From the NCBI GenBank assembly GCA_036873755.1, contig JAVTVY010019602.1, forward strand, positions 1 through 64,000: 64,000 bases of DNA. The letters are read 5' to 3'. Made by a program: the position numbers and the translations under genes. Under the pieces are notes generated by a model. It saw only the letters and a program-made list of their open reading frames with translations, had not been told where the DNA came from and did no database searches. This stretch comes from Hanleya hanleyi (taxonomy: Eukaryota; Mollusca; Polyplacophora; Lepidopleurida; Hanleyidae). Shown in pieces: positions 34,861 to 44,456 of this stretch (position 1 is its first letter; every line of letters starts with the position of its first letter).

Positions 34861-35205
34861 ATGATGTCTGCTCGAGTACGGAAGCATGCTCCGACGCTCC
34901 GTGTATTGAAGACGGCCCCACCCGAGTTGGTTCGAACCATTGTACGCGGCGCAGACCCTGCTCTCGTGTGCTGTCTGTGTGAGATTGGACTCAATATCTT
35001 AAAAGGCAACGTACCACTGACTCCGGCTCAGAAGGCGAAGTTGGCCAAGCATAAGACAGGTCTGCGAACCTTAGTCCAGAAGCGAGTTCCTCAAACACAA
35101 AAGAAAATGGTGTTACAGAAAGGTGGCTTTCTCGGGGCCATTTTAGCACCGTTGGCGGCTTCCGTGTTGGGTGCAGTATTGGGTGGACTGTTCGGCCGAC
35201 AATGA
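34861..35205 (+). CDS. small basic protein with Gly-rich hydrophobic tail (adenovirus pX-like core peptide of Polintons)
   Basis: Intact 115-codon frame starting MMSARVRKH. The N-terminal half contains a helix with VRTIVRGADPALVCCLCEIG. A basic middle (KAKLAKHKTGLRTLVQKRV) leads to a C-terminal GGFLGAILAPLAASVLGAVL stretch. In adintoviruses and Polintons a protein of this shape is compared with adenovirus core/membrane-active peptides; the assignment is by pattern and position between ATPase and capsid genes. It is one of the few undamaged frames of the element. Confidence 0.65.
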   Translation: MMSARVRKHAPTLRVLKTAPPELVRTIVRGADPALVCCLCEIGLNILKGNVPLTPAQKAKLAKHKTGLRTLVQKRVPQTQKKMVLQKGGFLGAILAPLAASVLGAVLGGLFGRQ

Positions 35206-35219
35206 ACCACACATAAAAA

Positions 35220-36034
35220 ATGGTCCTCGTCGAACCTCGGCTCCTTCAAAACCTCCAATCACCGTACCCCGTACCCTCTACGGTGAAGACGATAAACACA
35301 CTCGATGAAAAGATGCGTCAGATCTTACAACGACCGGGGTTAAGCGACAGTGAGAAAGTACAACAGTACAATGAAACGCTTCAGCGGTACATGACGTTCA
35401 TGGACCAATACAAAACCCTCTCTACCCCTACAGCACCACCACCACCAACCTCAGCACCGCTCCAACAGCCGCCATTACCAGGGGTACCACCCACAGCCCC
35501 ACAGTGGGTCGAAGACGAAGTCCTGAAGAGTGTACCTGCATCATTCAAGAAACAAGCTGGCCTGGTATTACAACGGATGAAACAGAATCCTAACATGACT
35601 TGGAATGACAAAGGTGAACTACTGGTACAGAATCAGGTGGTCCCCGGTACCCACATGACGGATTTAGTGAATGACCTGATGCGTCAACGCAGGTCGCACA
35701 CGAATCCTCGAGGATGGGAGGTCTTCGCTCAAGGCTTGAAAGACATGCATGTACCACAGGAATTAGTGAGGAACCCCCAGCGCTGGGCCTGGATGCAGCG
35801 TGAATCGCCGGTGCACGCACTACGACAGACTCCACAACCTTCTTGGGAAGCCGAGTGGGAACCGGAGTCACCCCCCAAAACACCACCACGGCGGGCACCT
35901 ACTTTTCACCCCTTTTACCACGCCACCCCCTGCAACCACCAAGATCTAAGTCACCGCGATCATCACGACAATTAGCGCCCAAGGGCTGGGAGAAGTATTA
36001 CAACCAACAGCAGCAGCAGGAAAGCTCAGTCGTC
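35220..36034 (+). pseudogene. conserved proline-rich Polinton protein, frameshifted near the C-terminus
   Basis: Starts MVLVEPRLLQNLQSPYPVPS. A coiled helical part (IDEKMRQILQRPG-like) is followed by a Pro-rich linker (PPPPTSAPLQQPPLPGVPP) and a conserved block ending MRQRRSHTNPRGWEVFAQGL. The frame then loses register between about 35845 and 35900; the expected tail (APKGWEKYY) is in the +2 frame, which runs open into the start of the minor capsid gene. Its 35676-35850 segment is duplicated at 38418-38590 inside the major capsid gene. A homologous remnant is at 47020-47290 (minus). Probably a virion or core protein; function not established. Confidence 0.65.
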
Positions 36035-36795
36035 ATGTTTTACCTCACGCTACCCAGTAACAGCTCGGCTGATAGGTGACCCAGTTACCGCAACCCTTGC
36101 ATTTACCTGGACGCTAGGAATGTGGACTCGTGGATATCCAATACCCTTACTCGTGGTACAACGTGCGAGGTGGTGAAGTGTGATACGAGGTAACCAACGA
36201 AGGACAAGAAACCCGACTCACCCTACCCGAAGGCCAATACGATACTCCCAAGGAGTTCATGGGTGGACTGAGAAGTCTGATGCATTATAAGTCTCTACGG
36301 GGCGTCACGAATACTTCACAACCCATAAAAACTTTCCCCTTTAAAAATCATGTGGACTTCGATTACAACGCACACAACGACAAGGCCAGTCTCACTCTCA
36401 GCCCCAACGTGAGTGTCGAAATCAGTCCTACCCTACAGCAAATGCTGGGTCTCGATCTACAGGGGTACGCTGGCCCCACCGGCGAGACAGGCCACATCCC
36501 GATGGACATGCGTGGTGGTATGTATGGCCTGTACATCTACTCAGACGTGGTCGATGCACACATTGTCGGAGACAGCAACGTACCTCTACTACGCGTCTGC
36601 CCGGTGAAAGGCAAGTATGGAGCTCAAGTCACCCACAGTTTCAGGCACATCGTTTATCTACCCGTCAGTCAGACCGATATTAGCTCCATCGTCATCGATA
36701 TAAGAGACGACGCCGGTCAACCGATCGCATTCGAGCGTGGGAAAGTGGTGCTGACACTTCATTTCCGTCATGTCCGAGCGGTTCACTTTGCATAA
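36035..36795 (+). pseudogene. Polinton minor capsid (penton-like) protein, multiply broken
   Basis: Single jelly-roll minor capsid protein expected at the vertices. Start MFYLTLPSNSSADR at 36035 stops at 36079. A segment in another frame reads GLVDIQYPYSWYNVR (36124-36168), followed by TGA at 36181. From there the frame is open to 36795 and includes LTLPEGQYDTPKEFMGGLRS and MDMRGGMYGLYIYSDVV. The QYP.SWYNV and G..YGLYIY.D motifs are those I associate with this family. At least one frameshift and one or two nonsense codons disable it. Its stop overlaps the next start (taATG). Confidence 0.8.
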
Positions 36796-37199
36796 TGAAG
36801 GTGCCTTACGAGTGCGATGCACGCAGCTATTTTGACTATTGTGCCCAACAGGCCGGGGGTAGCTTTCCGGTCTTTGCAGGTACACGCATGCAACGAGGAC
36901 ATGGGCTGGGGAACATACTCGGGAGCATCGTCAAAATGTTCCTTCCCTTGGTGACGCGTGGGGTCAAAGCGATCGGCAAACAAGCGGCACGCAGTGGACT
37001 GCAAGTCGCGGGTGATGTCTTGGGCGGTGCGGCACCCAAAGAAGCACTGAAACGCCGAGCCAAAGAAGCAAGAGGCGTCTTGGTCGCCAAAGCACAACGC
37101 ACCGTAGGGAATAAAAGACCTGCACCACCGAGACCACGCACCAGTCGACGACCGACCCAGCGACGACGCACATCGAAGACCCCGGATATCTTTTCTTAA
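36795..37199 (+). CDS. pVI-like basic virion protein of Polintons
   Basis: Intact 134-codon frame, start overlapping the preceding stop. Residues ~30-75 form an amphipathic region GHGLGNILGSIVKMFLPLVT, then VKAIGKQAARSGLQVAGDVL, reminiscent of the membrane-lytic helix of adenovirus pVI. The C-terminal third is strongly basic and Pro/Arg-rich (PAPPRPRTSRRPTQRRRTSK), ending DIFS. Position directly before the major capsid gene supports a cement or core role. A decayed homolog precedes the capsid remnant of the second element (46140-46310, minus). Confidence 0.7.
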   Translation: MKVPYECDARSYFDYCAQQAGGSFPVFAGTRMQRGHGLGNILGSIVKMFLPLVTRGVKAIGKQAARSGLQVAGDVLGGAAPKEALKRRAKEARGVLVAKAQRTVGNKRPAPPRPRTSRRPTQRRRTSKTPDIFS

Positions 37200-37201
37200 A
37201 C

Positions 37202-39194
37202 ATGGCTTTCATCCGCGCCGAGTCGTGTCCTTCTACCAACAGTGAATTTGATTTATGGACCGTCCCACCTACTCAGACCAGTGCCGAAGAGGGTCAATGG
37301 GTGAACATCTCCCCCTTTCCTGTATTACAGCCACAGGCCCCATTGAATTCACCATCACCAACGCAGATACGACCTACCTGGATTTAGCCCATACGTACCT
37401 ATATGTGAAAGCTAAAATCACCAATAAAGATGCGTCTGTCCTCAAAGCAGATGCACCCGTGGGTCCAGTGAATCTCTGGCTTCATTCGCTATTCCAGCAA
37501 GTGAATATAGCCCTCAGTGATAAACTGGTGAGCGCCTCAACGAACACGTACCCGTACCGAGCCTACATCGAAACACTGTTATCCTACGGGCGTGACGCTA
37601 AAAAGTCGTATTTGACAGCCCCGTTGTTCTACCGAGATACCCCAGGCAAGATGGAAGCGAGTCCCGATAATGACGGCTATACGGGGAGAGTGGATTTCAC
37701 AGCAGAGAGTCAATCGGTCGATATGATGGGACGTCTGCATGCGGACTTATTTATGCAGGACCGATACCTCTTGAATGGAGTACCTGTCAAAATACGACTA
37801 GTGCGCGCAACGCCTGCGTTTGCCTTGATGGCCCCGAGTGAGGACCTCGAGTATAACATTGTCATCCAAGAGGCCAGTCTGTTTGTACGCAAAGTGAAAC
37901 CGAGCCCAGGTGTACAGTTGGGGCACATCAGAGCCTTGGAGAAAAAACCAGCCCAGTACCCGATTCGACGAGTACAGACCAAGGTCTTTACCGTTCCTGA
38001 AGGGAATATGATTGTCAATCAAGAAATACAAGCGTCTAGTCCGTCATTCATAATTCAGCCGTCGTCCATTAAAGAATATCCGCGTCCATAATCCAAAGAC
38101 CTATTCCATATCCATATAACAGTATTAGCACCAAATTCAAAAAAGACAATCATAGTATACATAAACATAGGCTAGTTTCCTGCAAGAGAGAAGCGGTCAA
38201 CAGTTTTCAGTGATGCCGACAAGACATCATAATGTTCCAAAAATATAAAATCCGTATCGCTGATCAGTATTCTTAATCCATAATAATCGTTCTAAAGTCG
38301 TTATCTAGAAAATGGTGTATCTCAGTCACGCTTTGATTGTGACTGTTCATATGAGCACCATGATGATCTTGAAGTACATGGGTTCATACGGCCCCTAGCC
38401 CCAAGTTAAGCGGAATACCTGATGCGTCAACGCAGGTCGCACACGAATCCTCGAGGATGGGAGGTCTTCGCTCAAGGCTTGAAAGACATGCATGTACCAC
38501 AGGAATTAGTGGGGAACCCCCAGCGCTGGGCCTGGATGCAGCGTGAATCGCCGGTGCACGCACTACGACAGACTCCACAACCTTCTCGGGAAGGTTGTGG
38601 AACCTTCCCAACCTGTTCCTGGGGGATTTGCCTAAGCGTTTAACCCTAGCCTGTGTGGAGAACGTCAGTTATAATGGGACTCTCTCGAGGAATCCATTCA
38701 ACCTAAAAGCGTCCAACATCAATTTCGTGGCCCTGCATGTGGATGGCCAACAGGTACCGGGCCAGGTACCTAACTTCGGAACGGCCAATTACATCCGGAG
38801 CTATCTGAACCTCTTCACAGCAACTGGCCAAATCAACCAAAACGAGGGAAATATGATCAGTCGAGACGATTTCAGCAAAGGATACACATTGTTCTGTTTC
38901 GATCTGACTCCCACCTTAGACAACGATCATCAACTGAGTCTCGTCAAGAGTATGTGAGTAGGATTTAACGTCGTTTTCAACATTTTTTCAGTCATATCAC
39001 GACGGTGCCTACATGTGCCAGCACACGAGAGTGTCCACAGTTCCTATTATCTCGTCAAGAAAGGCAACTTACGCTTGGAACTGCATTTCGGGACACCTTT
39101 ACCGAAAACCATCAATGTGATTTGCTACGCTGAGTTTGACAACATTATTCAAATCGATAAAAGCCGTAACGTCCTGTGTGACTTTGCCACCTAA
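37202..39194 (+). pseudogene. Polinton major capsid protein (double jelly-roll), frameshifted and interrupted by an insertion
   Basis: Start MAFIRAESCPSTNSEFDLWT at 37202. A frameshift near 37305-37335 moves the frame to the one reading PIEFTITNADTTYLDLAHTY. The body includes NLWLHSLFQQVNIALSDKLV and YRAYIETLLSYG, all strongly conserved in this family. At 38027 coding stops at a 589-bp insertion; the frame resumes at 38616 (FLGDLPKRLTLACVEN) to GYTLFCFDLTP. After about 38946 some 110 bases do not fit, then KKGNLRLELHFGTPLPKTIN returns and the gene ends with TAA at 39192-39194. The next start follows one base later. Clearly dead, but most of the fold is legible. Confidence 0.9.
38027..38615. 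mobile_element. composite insertion in the major capsid gene
   Basis: Two parts. 38027-38397 is a minus-oriented copy of the 355-bp repeat seen at 63097-63455 (shared 'tgaccgcttctctcttgcaggaaac' and 'cagtcacaatcaaagcgtgactgagatac' in reverse complement). 38418-38590 is a near-identical direct copy of 35676-35850 from the proline-rich gene, ending in the 24-bp palindrome 'cacaaccttctcgggaaggttgtg'. Between them is a 20-bp junction. No target duplication is obvious. Confidence 0.8.
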
Positions 39195-39195
39195 C

Positions 39196-39631
39196 ATGGA
39201 TACAGACCAGATACGCACCGTGCTGGAGAATGATCCAGGGACACGCATGGTCTTTCAAGGAGTGTTCGCCCGAGACGTGTTCCCATTCGACCGTGTGTGT
39301 CCTGCTGCTTACGTCCTGAATACAGACCCGATGGATCGACCCGGTCAACACTGGGTGGCCATGTACTTGACAGAAGAGCAGGGCGAATACTTTTACCCGT
39401 ACGGCCTACCACCCCTGCATTCCGATTTAACAGACTTCATGGATCAAGGCACAGAGAGTGTGTGTGTGCGGACAATATTGCTTGTTTTACCTGTATCATC
39501 GATGTCGGGGACATTCCATGCAGACGATCGTCCACATGTTTGACGAGTACCCCAAGGCCGAGGACCGAGATGTGCTCGTATATGACTGGGCTGCCGTTCA
39601 TTTCAATGTACAAGTCCCGTTCTGGGCTTAA
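39196..39631 (+). pseudogene. Polinton adenovirus-type cysteine protease (maturation protease), frameshifted
   Basis: C5-family protease that would process capsid precursors. The frame begins MDTDQIRTVLENDPGTRMVF one base after the capsid stop. The catalytic His is in PGQHWVAMY. The catalytic acid site reads EYFYPYGLPP, Tyr where Asp/Glu is expected. A frameshift in a (gt)n run near 39458-39468 moves the rest into another frame, where CGQYCLFYLYHRCRG carries the catalytic Cys; the protein ends PFWA at 39631. Both the acid-site change and the frameshift point to loss of activity. A polyadenylation signal follows at 39707. Confidence 0.85.
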
Positions 39632-39704
39632 ATTTTTTCACGTAAAACCCCCTGTTCCGGGCTTCAGTTTTTTCACGTGGTTGTTCTCACGTTGTTGTTG
39701 TTCA

Positions 39705-39712
39705 CTGAATAA
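39705..39712 (+). promoter_or_regulatory. candidate polyadenylation signal of the Polinton late genes
   Basis: 'ctgaataaaaaatg' about 75 bases after the protease stop. It contains AATAAA and is the last signal before the right TIR. Confidence 0.5.
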
Positions 39713-39719
39713 AAAATGA

Positions 39720-40144
39720 GATCTCAAAAATCTGTCTTGCGTGTTTTCTGTGTGAGCATGAATGCCCAATGTGGGACATGTGGGGATTCAGTCAATGAAT
39801 GGGTTGAGAAAAATAGCCAATCAGTGGCCTAGGATGGGGTCAAATATAACCCATCAATGCCTAGAAAACAATGCAAGAGCACTGCAGTAAAATAGAGAGC
39901 CAATGAAATCAGCCCACAGACCAAGTACATGTTTTGGTCTAGGTTAAGAGTGGGCATTCCAGCACAAAATTGTTGACGAGAAGTTACAAGTTACAAGAGC
40001 AACAGGTGGAGTGAAGTGAGGTTCGAGGTGTGGGTAAAGACCAGGAAGACGGCGAGTAGAGACTCGTCCAACACCTAATCAAATAGATGATAAGATTGTG
40101 GGAGACCATCCACTATACATGGATGCTTCGGAAGAATGGATAGA
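39720..40144. other. Polinton internal non-coding region beside the right TIR
   Basis: About 420 bases without a convincing frame. It holds 'aatgcccaatgtgggacatgtgggg' and 'gttacaagttacaag' duplications. In full Polintons further genes including polymerase B occupy the space between capsid/protease genes and a TIR; here there is only this short stretch. Confidence 0.5.
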
Positions 40145-42035
40145 CGCTAGGCTAAGGAAAAATTGGAACTCTTCTGTGTTCGGAGGTAGTTTTAGTGAAA
40201 CCGGAAGTGCCGTCACACACACTTGCGCAGAACCCGCACCACCAAACCTCAACCATGGACCCATATGGGGTTTAGTACCCCAAACACACGCCCATGTGTA
40301 TATTTCTATACTACGACCAGACTGCTCATGCGCAGCCTCTTGAACACGGACGAACCATTAGTCCAGTCGGATTCACGACGAGCTTCAAAATAAGACCTCA
40401 TACGACTCCATCGGACCCATAGTGGCCCATGTCGGCCCCACAATGTCTATTTCCATACCCTTTTCCCACAATTCCCTGTCTGCGCATGCGCAGAATGTTG
40501 AACACGGACGACACACTAGTCCATGCGGCTGCCCCTTCACGAGAGCTTTAAAATAAGACCTCATACGACTCCATCGGACCCATAGTGGCCCACCTAGACC
40601 CGAAAACGTCTATTTCCATACCCTTGGTCTACTGCGCATGCGCAGAATGACGTCAGTTCCACGTCGTACCCATCCCGTCGGATGCTCCTTCACGAATGCT
40701 TCACATTGATACCTCATACGACTCCATAGGACCAATAGTGGCCCATGTCGACCCCAAAACGTCTATTTCCATACCCTTTTCCCACAATTCCCTATCTGCG
40801 CATGCGCAAAATGTCGAACACGGACGACACACTAGTCCAGGCGGATGCTCCCTCACGTATCCTTCACAACGATACCTCACTCAATTCCATTGGACCAATA
40901 GGGACCCACCTCGACCCCAAAACGTCTATTTCCATACACCTTGTCAACAGCGCATGCGCAGAATGACGTCAGTTCCACGTCATACTAGTCCAGGCGGATG
41001 CCCCCTCACGCATCCTTCACAACGATACCTCACCCGACTCCATCGGACGACTAGGGGCCCAAATAGACCCCAAAATGTATATTTTCATGCCCTTTTCCCA
41101 TAATTCCCTGTCTGCGCATGCGCAGAATGTTGACAACGGCCGCGACACTAGCCCAGGTGGATGCTCCTTTACGAATGCTTCATATGGATACCTCATACGA
41201 CTCCATAGGACCATTAGTGGCCCATCCAGACCCAAAAACGTCTATTTCCATGCCCTTTTCCCACAATTTCCTGTCTGCGCATGCGCAGAATGTTGACAAC
41301 GGCCGAGACACTAGTCCAGGTGGATGCTCCTTTACGAATGCTTCACATTGATACCTCATACGACTCCATAGGACCACTAGTGGCCCACCCAGACCCCAAA
41401 ACGTCTATTTCCATACCCTTTTCCCACAATTCTCTGTTTGCGCATGCGCAGAGTGTTGACAACGCCCGAGCCACTAGTCCAGGCGGATGCCCCCTCACAT
41501 AGGCTTCACAGTGATACCTCATACGACTCTATCGGCCCATTAGGGGCTCCCCTAGATCCCAAAACGTCTATTTCCATGCCCTTGGTCTACCGCGTATGCG
41601 CAGAATGACGATATTCCAACAACACACCCACCCCATCGGATGCCCCCTCACATAGGCTTCACATTGATACCTCATTTGACCCAATCGGACCATTAGGGGC
41701 TCCCCTAGACCCCAAACCGTCTATTTCCATACACTTTGTCCACCGCGCATACGCAGAATGACGATATTTCAACCCCGCACCCAGCCCATCAGATGCCCCT
41801 TCACGAATGGTTCTGGGGACTACTTTTTCTCCGCGGAAGCTTTTTCCCGCGACCGCATCACCGCCAGACATGACCGCATCACCGCGGAGGAATACAAAGG
41901 TTGCCAGAACTATAGTGGTCAAAACTTGGCACCCAGCCAATGCTGATGCAATCCATAACCTTGAGCTGGTGGCGCCCCCTGTCGGATGCAAGAGTTACCT
42001 CCCCCGGCAAAATGTTACCTTTTTTACGCTTACTA
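40145..42035 (-). repeat. right terminal inverted repeat of the Polinton
   Basis: Inverted partner of 29808-31555, slightly longer because it has more satellite units. TGCGCATGCGCA copies start at 40491, 40633, 40797, 40949 (one base off), 41113, 41276 and 41439, a spacing of 142-164 bp; variants occur near 41591 and 41748. The outer end 'ttaccttttttacgcttactac' is followed by host-like sequence. Confidence 0.9.
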
Positions 42036-42259
42036 CACAGAACCACGTGACTGTGGCGTCATAAGTTGGTTTAAACAAATTTATTGCAAACACTGTTTAG
42101 AATGGAGGCACAATGAGCCCAAGGCTCGTTAGCGTGTCCCCCTATAGGTATAATATATGATACATGTTGTTTAAACGGAGACATTGATAATATAAAATGC
42201 AGAAGAGTCGGTACATTACTTCTTCAATTGCTTACTTCTGTAACAGACGTAAGTAGTGA

Positions 42260-42470
42260 GAACTAACCCATAAAGGTGGGCATATGGGGGTGAATGAACT
42301 CTCCTAGTCTACAGAGCCCTGGTCTGTGTGGGTTCGGTGATACGCGCATGCGCACTGGGGGAGTAGTAGTGAAATGGAGCAATTTTGGATGCGTGTGGGA
42401 GTGCTCGGAGAGATGTGGGCCATACTGGATTTCAATCTGGATGGCATGGTGTCGTACTTAGGGTGCATTC
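42260..42470 (+). repeat. ~200-bp repeat, copy 1 (TIR-satellite-like)
   Basis: Matches 43790-43965 in direct orientation: 'cataa.ggtgggcatatgg', 'gtctgtgtgggttcggtgatacg', 'cgcactgggggagtagtag', 'gtgtgggagtgctcggagagatgtg'. It includes cgcgcatgcgcac, one base off the palindrome of the Polinton TIRs. Confidence 0.6.
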
Positions 42471-42544
42471 TAGACTTATCCATTTCATCTCCTCTCCGTT
42501 CACCTATAGCAACCGGAACTTGATAATGTGGTGTCTAGCACTAT

Positions 42545-42742
42545 AATTGCACTTATCACTTGTCTTTATTGCACAACTGTAAACGTCCTTTCTGTGCCTT
42601 GTGCTGTCCTCGGTGTCTGGTTCCATGTTGCTCCCAAGATTTATTCTTTGAAGCAACAGTCTGGGTGGTGCTTATTTGGTTCGTCGTGATATGACTGAAA
42701 TATTCTTGAAAACGACGTTAAATCCTATTCCCTCACTCACCC
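42545..42742 (+). repeat. SINE-like dispersed repeat
   Basis: Same family and orientation as 5090-5372: 'cttgataatgtggtgtctagcac', 'cacttgtctttattgcac', 'gtcgtgatatgactgaaatattcttgaaaacgacgttaaat' and 'cactcac'. Confidence 0.6.
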
Positions 42743-42744
42743 AT

Positions 42745-43380
42745 AGTTAAATAATCTTTTACATAAACCTATTATATCCATCGTGTCAAAGAGAATGTGT
42801 GTACCATTACTCCAAGGCAAGTGATGTGGTAAAACAACGAAACCCTTGCAGTACCCTTTATAATTGCTAAAATATTCATGGAAAACCCTTAAAAGGTAGA
42901 AAGGTGGTCATATTCGGCACATTTTCCAGAGAAATCTGTAAGAGCGATTTAAATGAAATACACCGTCTCGTCTTCCACCTCAAGCGGTCAATTTAAAATG
43001 GTGAAGAAAACAGGAACATTGAACTACTAGTGTTCGTCAAAGTTTGTTGCCGTAAATAAGTCATGATTTTCACGCTCACCAAAGGAGCATAACTGAAGCC
43101 ATTGAAACGTTACTCAGTAAACCCGGCTAGACTGTAGGCGAACCCAGTTATCAATTTGCATAGGCCGGTTTGAAAGACTGACAACACCCAACAGGATGGT
43201 ACTATAGATATCAGCAACTATAAACGCAGGAAGAGTTATGATTTGGTCAAAAACGGTCGGTCTGTTTATGGTAGGATTCTGCTGGTGAACTGTTAGTCTC
43301 CGAGACTCAGGTTTACCCTGTGTTGATGCGTTTACTCCACCAGACCTTATTTTTTGAGCTGATCCGCCATCACAGTTCCC
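42745..43380. other. intergenic, no gene seen
   Basis: Short frames only, moderate AT content, no recognisable repeat with a second copy in the window. Confidence 0.45.
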
Positions 43381-43383
43381 GAG

Positions 43384-43604
43384 CTAGCGTATCTAATTCC
43401 GCTTAAGCCGGTGCTAGGGGTCGTGTAGATACTTCATAGTCTCCACATGAGTATCTGCAAGGAAAGCGCGGCTAAGATACTAAGACTACGTCCGAGAATC
43501 CAACGCATTCTCGGGTCTGAATGTGAGGTGCCGAGGGAAGCTTTCCTGTAGTCACATGGTTGCTCTTTAGTCGCCAGACGTCGTCAATTTTTCCCACCTC
43601 TTGC
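43384..43604 (+). repeat. left arm of the second element, with coding-like segment
   Basis: Inverted match to 47344-47567. The plus frame ending at TAG 43549-43551 encodes ILRLRP.I.RILGSEC.VPR and is conserved in the other arm. An in-frame TAG at 43426-43428 replaces the TGG of the right arm. Confidence 0.7.
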
Positions 43605-43789
43605 ATATCGCTCCAATTCCTTATTATAAAATCAGAGAGGTGTCATTCCTACGAAACTGTGATGCGCACCCTGACGCTCTCGTGTACAATAGGCCTCGGG
43701 TGGTTGACCGATGAAAGGCGCACACACAGGCATGGAGTAGCACAGAAAGCGAAAGAGTCCCTCGGATGCGCACTCCAGACCAGGCGCCT

Positions 43790-43965
43790 GCTAACTCATA
43801 GTGGTGAGCATATGGATGTAAATGAGGTTTCGTTGTATACAATGTCCTGATCGGTGTAGGTCCGGTAATACGGGCAAACGCACTCGGGGAGTAGTAGAGA
43901 AAGGGCATGTTCGGGTGCGCAGGAGAAAATTTGGAGAGATTTGTCATGCAATGTATTTTGTCTGT
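43790..43965 (+). repeat. ~200-bp repeat, copy 2
   Basis: Direct repeat of 42260-42470, here within the left part of the second Polinton remnant. The palindrome is degraded to 'gggcaaacgcact'. Confidence 0.55.
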
Positions 43966-44456
43966 TGGACGATTTCATTGTCTCTCTATTTCACTGCAGA
44001 GCTCTTCCATTAGTTTGTTTCCTGAAACATTGGTTGACTACATTCGGGCCTATCCTATGCCACCCGTTGGCTACTTTCCAGTCCATTGATTGGCTGACTT
44101 ATTATACTGGAATCCGACATTTCTGTTCAAGCGAAATCTTAGTGTACAGAAACGGAATTGTAACACAGATCCAGACAACACTGACTGACTACTAAAATAC
44201 ACTTGCGATTTTGATAACTGTTTGGTATGAGTTCAACAAATTTATCGAGCAACGTCAAATGTAACAGGGTCAGAGCCCCCTCTAATGGAGTGCTCACACG
44301 GAGTGATCCCACCAGTCGGAAACACGGACTTTACATTCTACCTCCGTGAAAACCCCGTTAGTGTTCACCTAGCTTAACACTGCTGCACCCAAAACTGGTT
44401 GGGGCTTTGCGTGGACATCCCCTAAAATACGCCTATTCTACAGAATACACACAATA

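Larger units (their letters stand above)
29808..42035 (+). mobile_element. Polinton/Maverick (adintovirus-like) element lacking DNA polymerase B
   Basis: About 12.2 kb bounded by long TIRs (29808-31555 and 40145-42035), with eleven gene remnants all on the plus strand: two membrane proteins, an unknown protein, chromodomain integrase, packaging ATPase, small core-like protein, proline-rich protein, minor capsid, pVI-like protein, major capsid and adenovirus-type protease. This set identifies a Polinton, a family of integrating virus-like elements that normally spans 15-20 kb and encodes a protein-primed polymerase B; none is here. Codon-rich, G+C-richer DNA contrasts with the host flanks. Outer ends read 'gtagtataagcgtaaaaaaggta' and the inverse of 'taccttttttacgcttactac'. 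I find no convincing 5-6 bp target duplication. Nearly every gene carries a stop, frameshift or key-residue change, so this is an inactive fossil. Confidence 0.9.

Noticed and set aside
29808..42035. A CRISPR-like or bacterial origin for the regularly spaced ~160-bp TIR repeats.
   Set aside because: Spacing, lack of short identical repeats with unique spacers, spliced host genes and Polinton gene content all indicate a eukaryotic mobile element.
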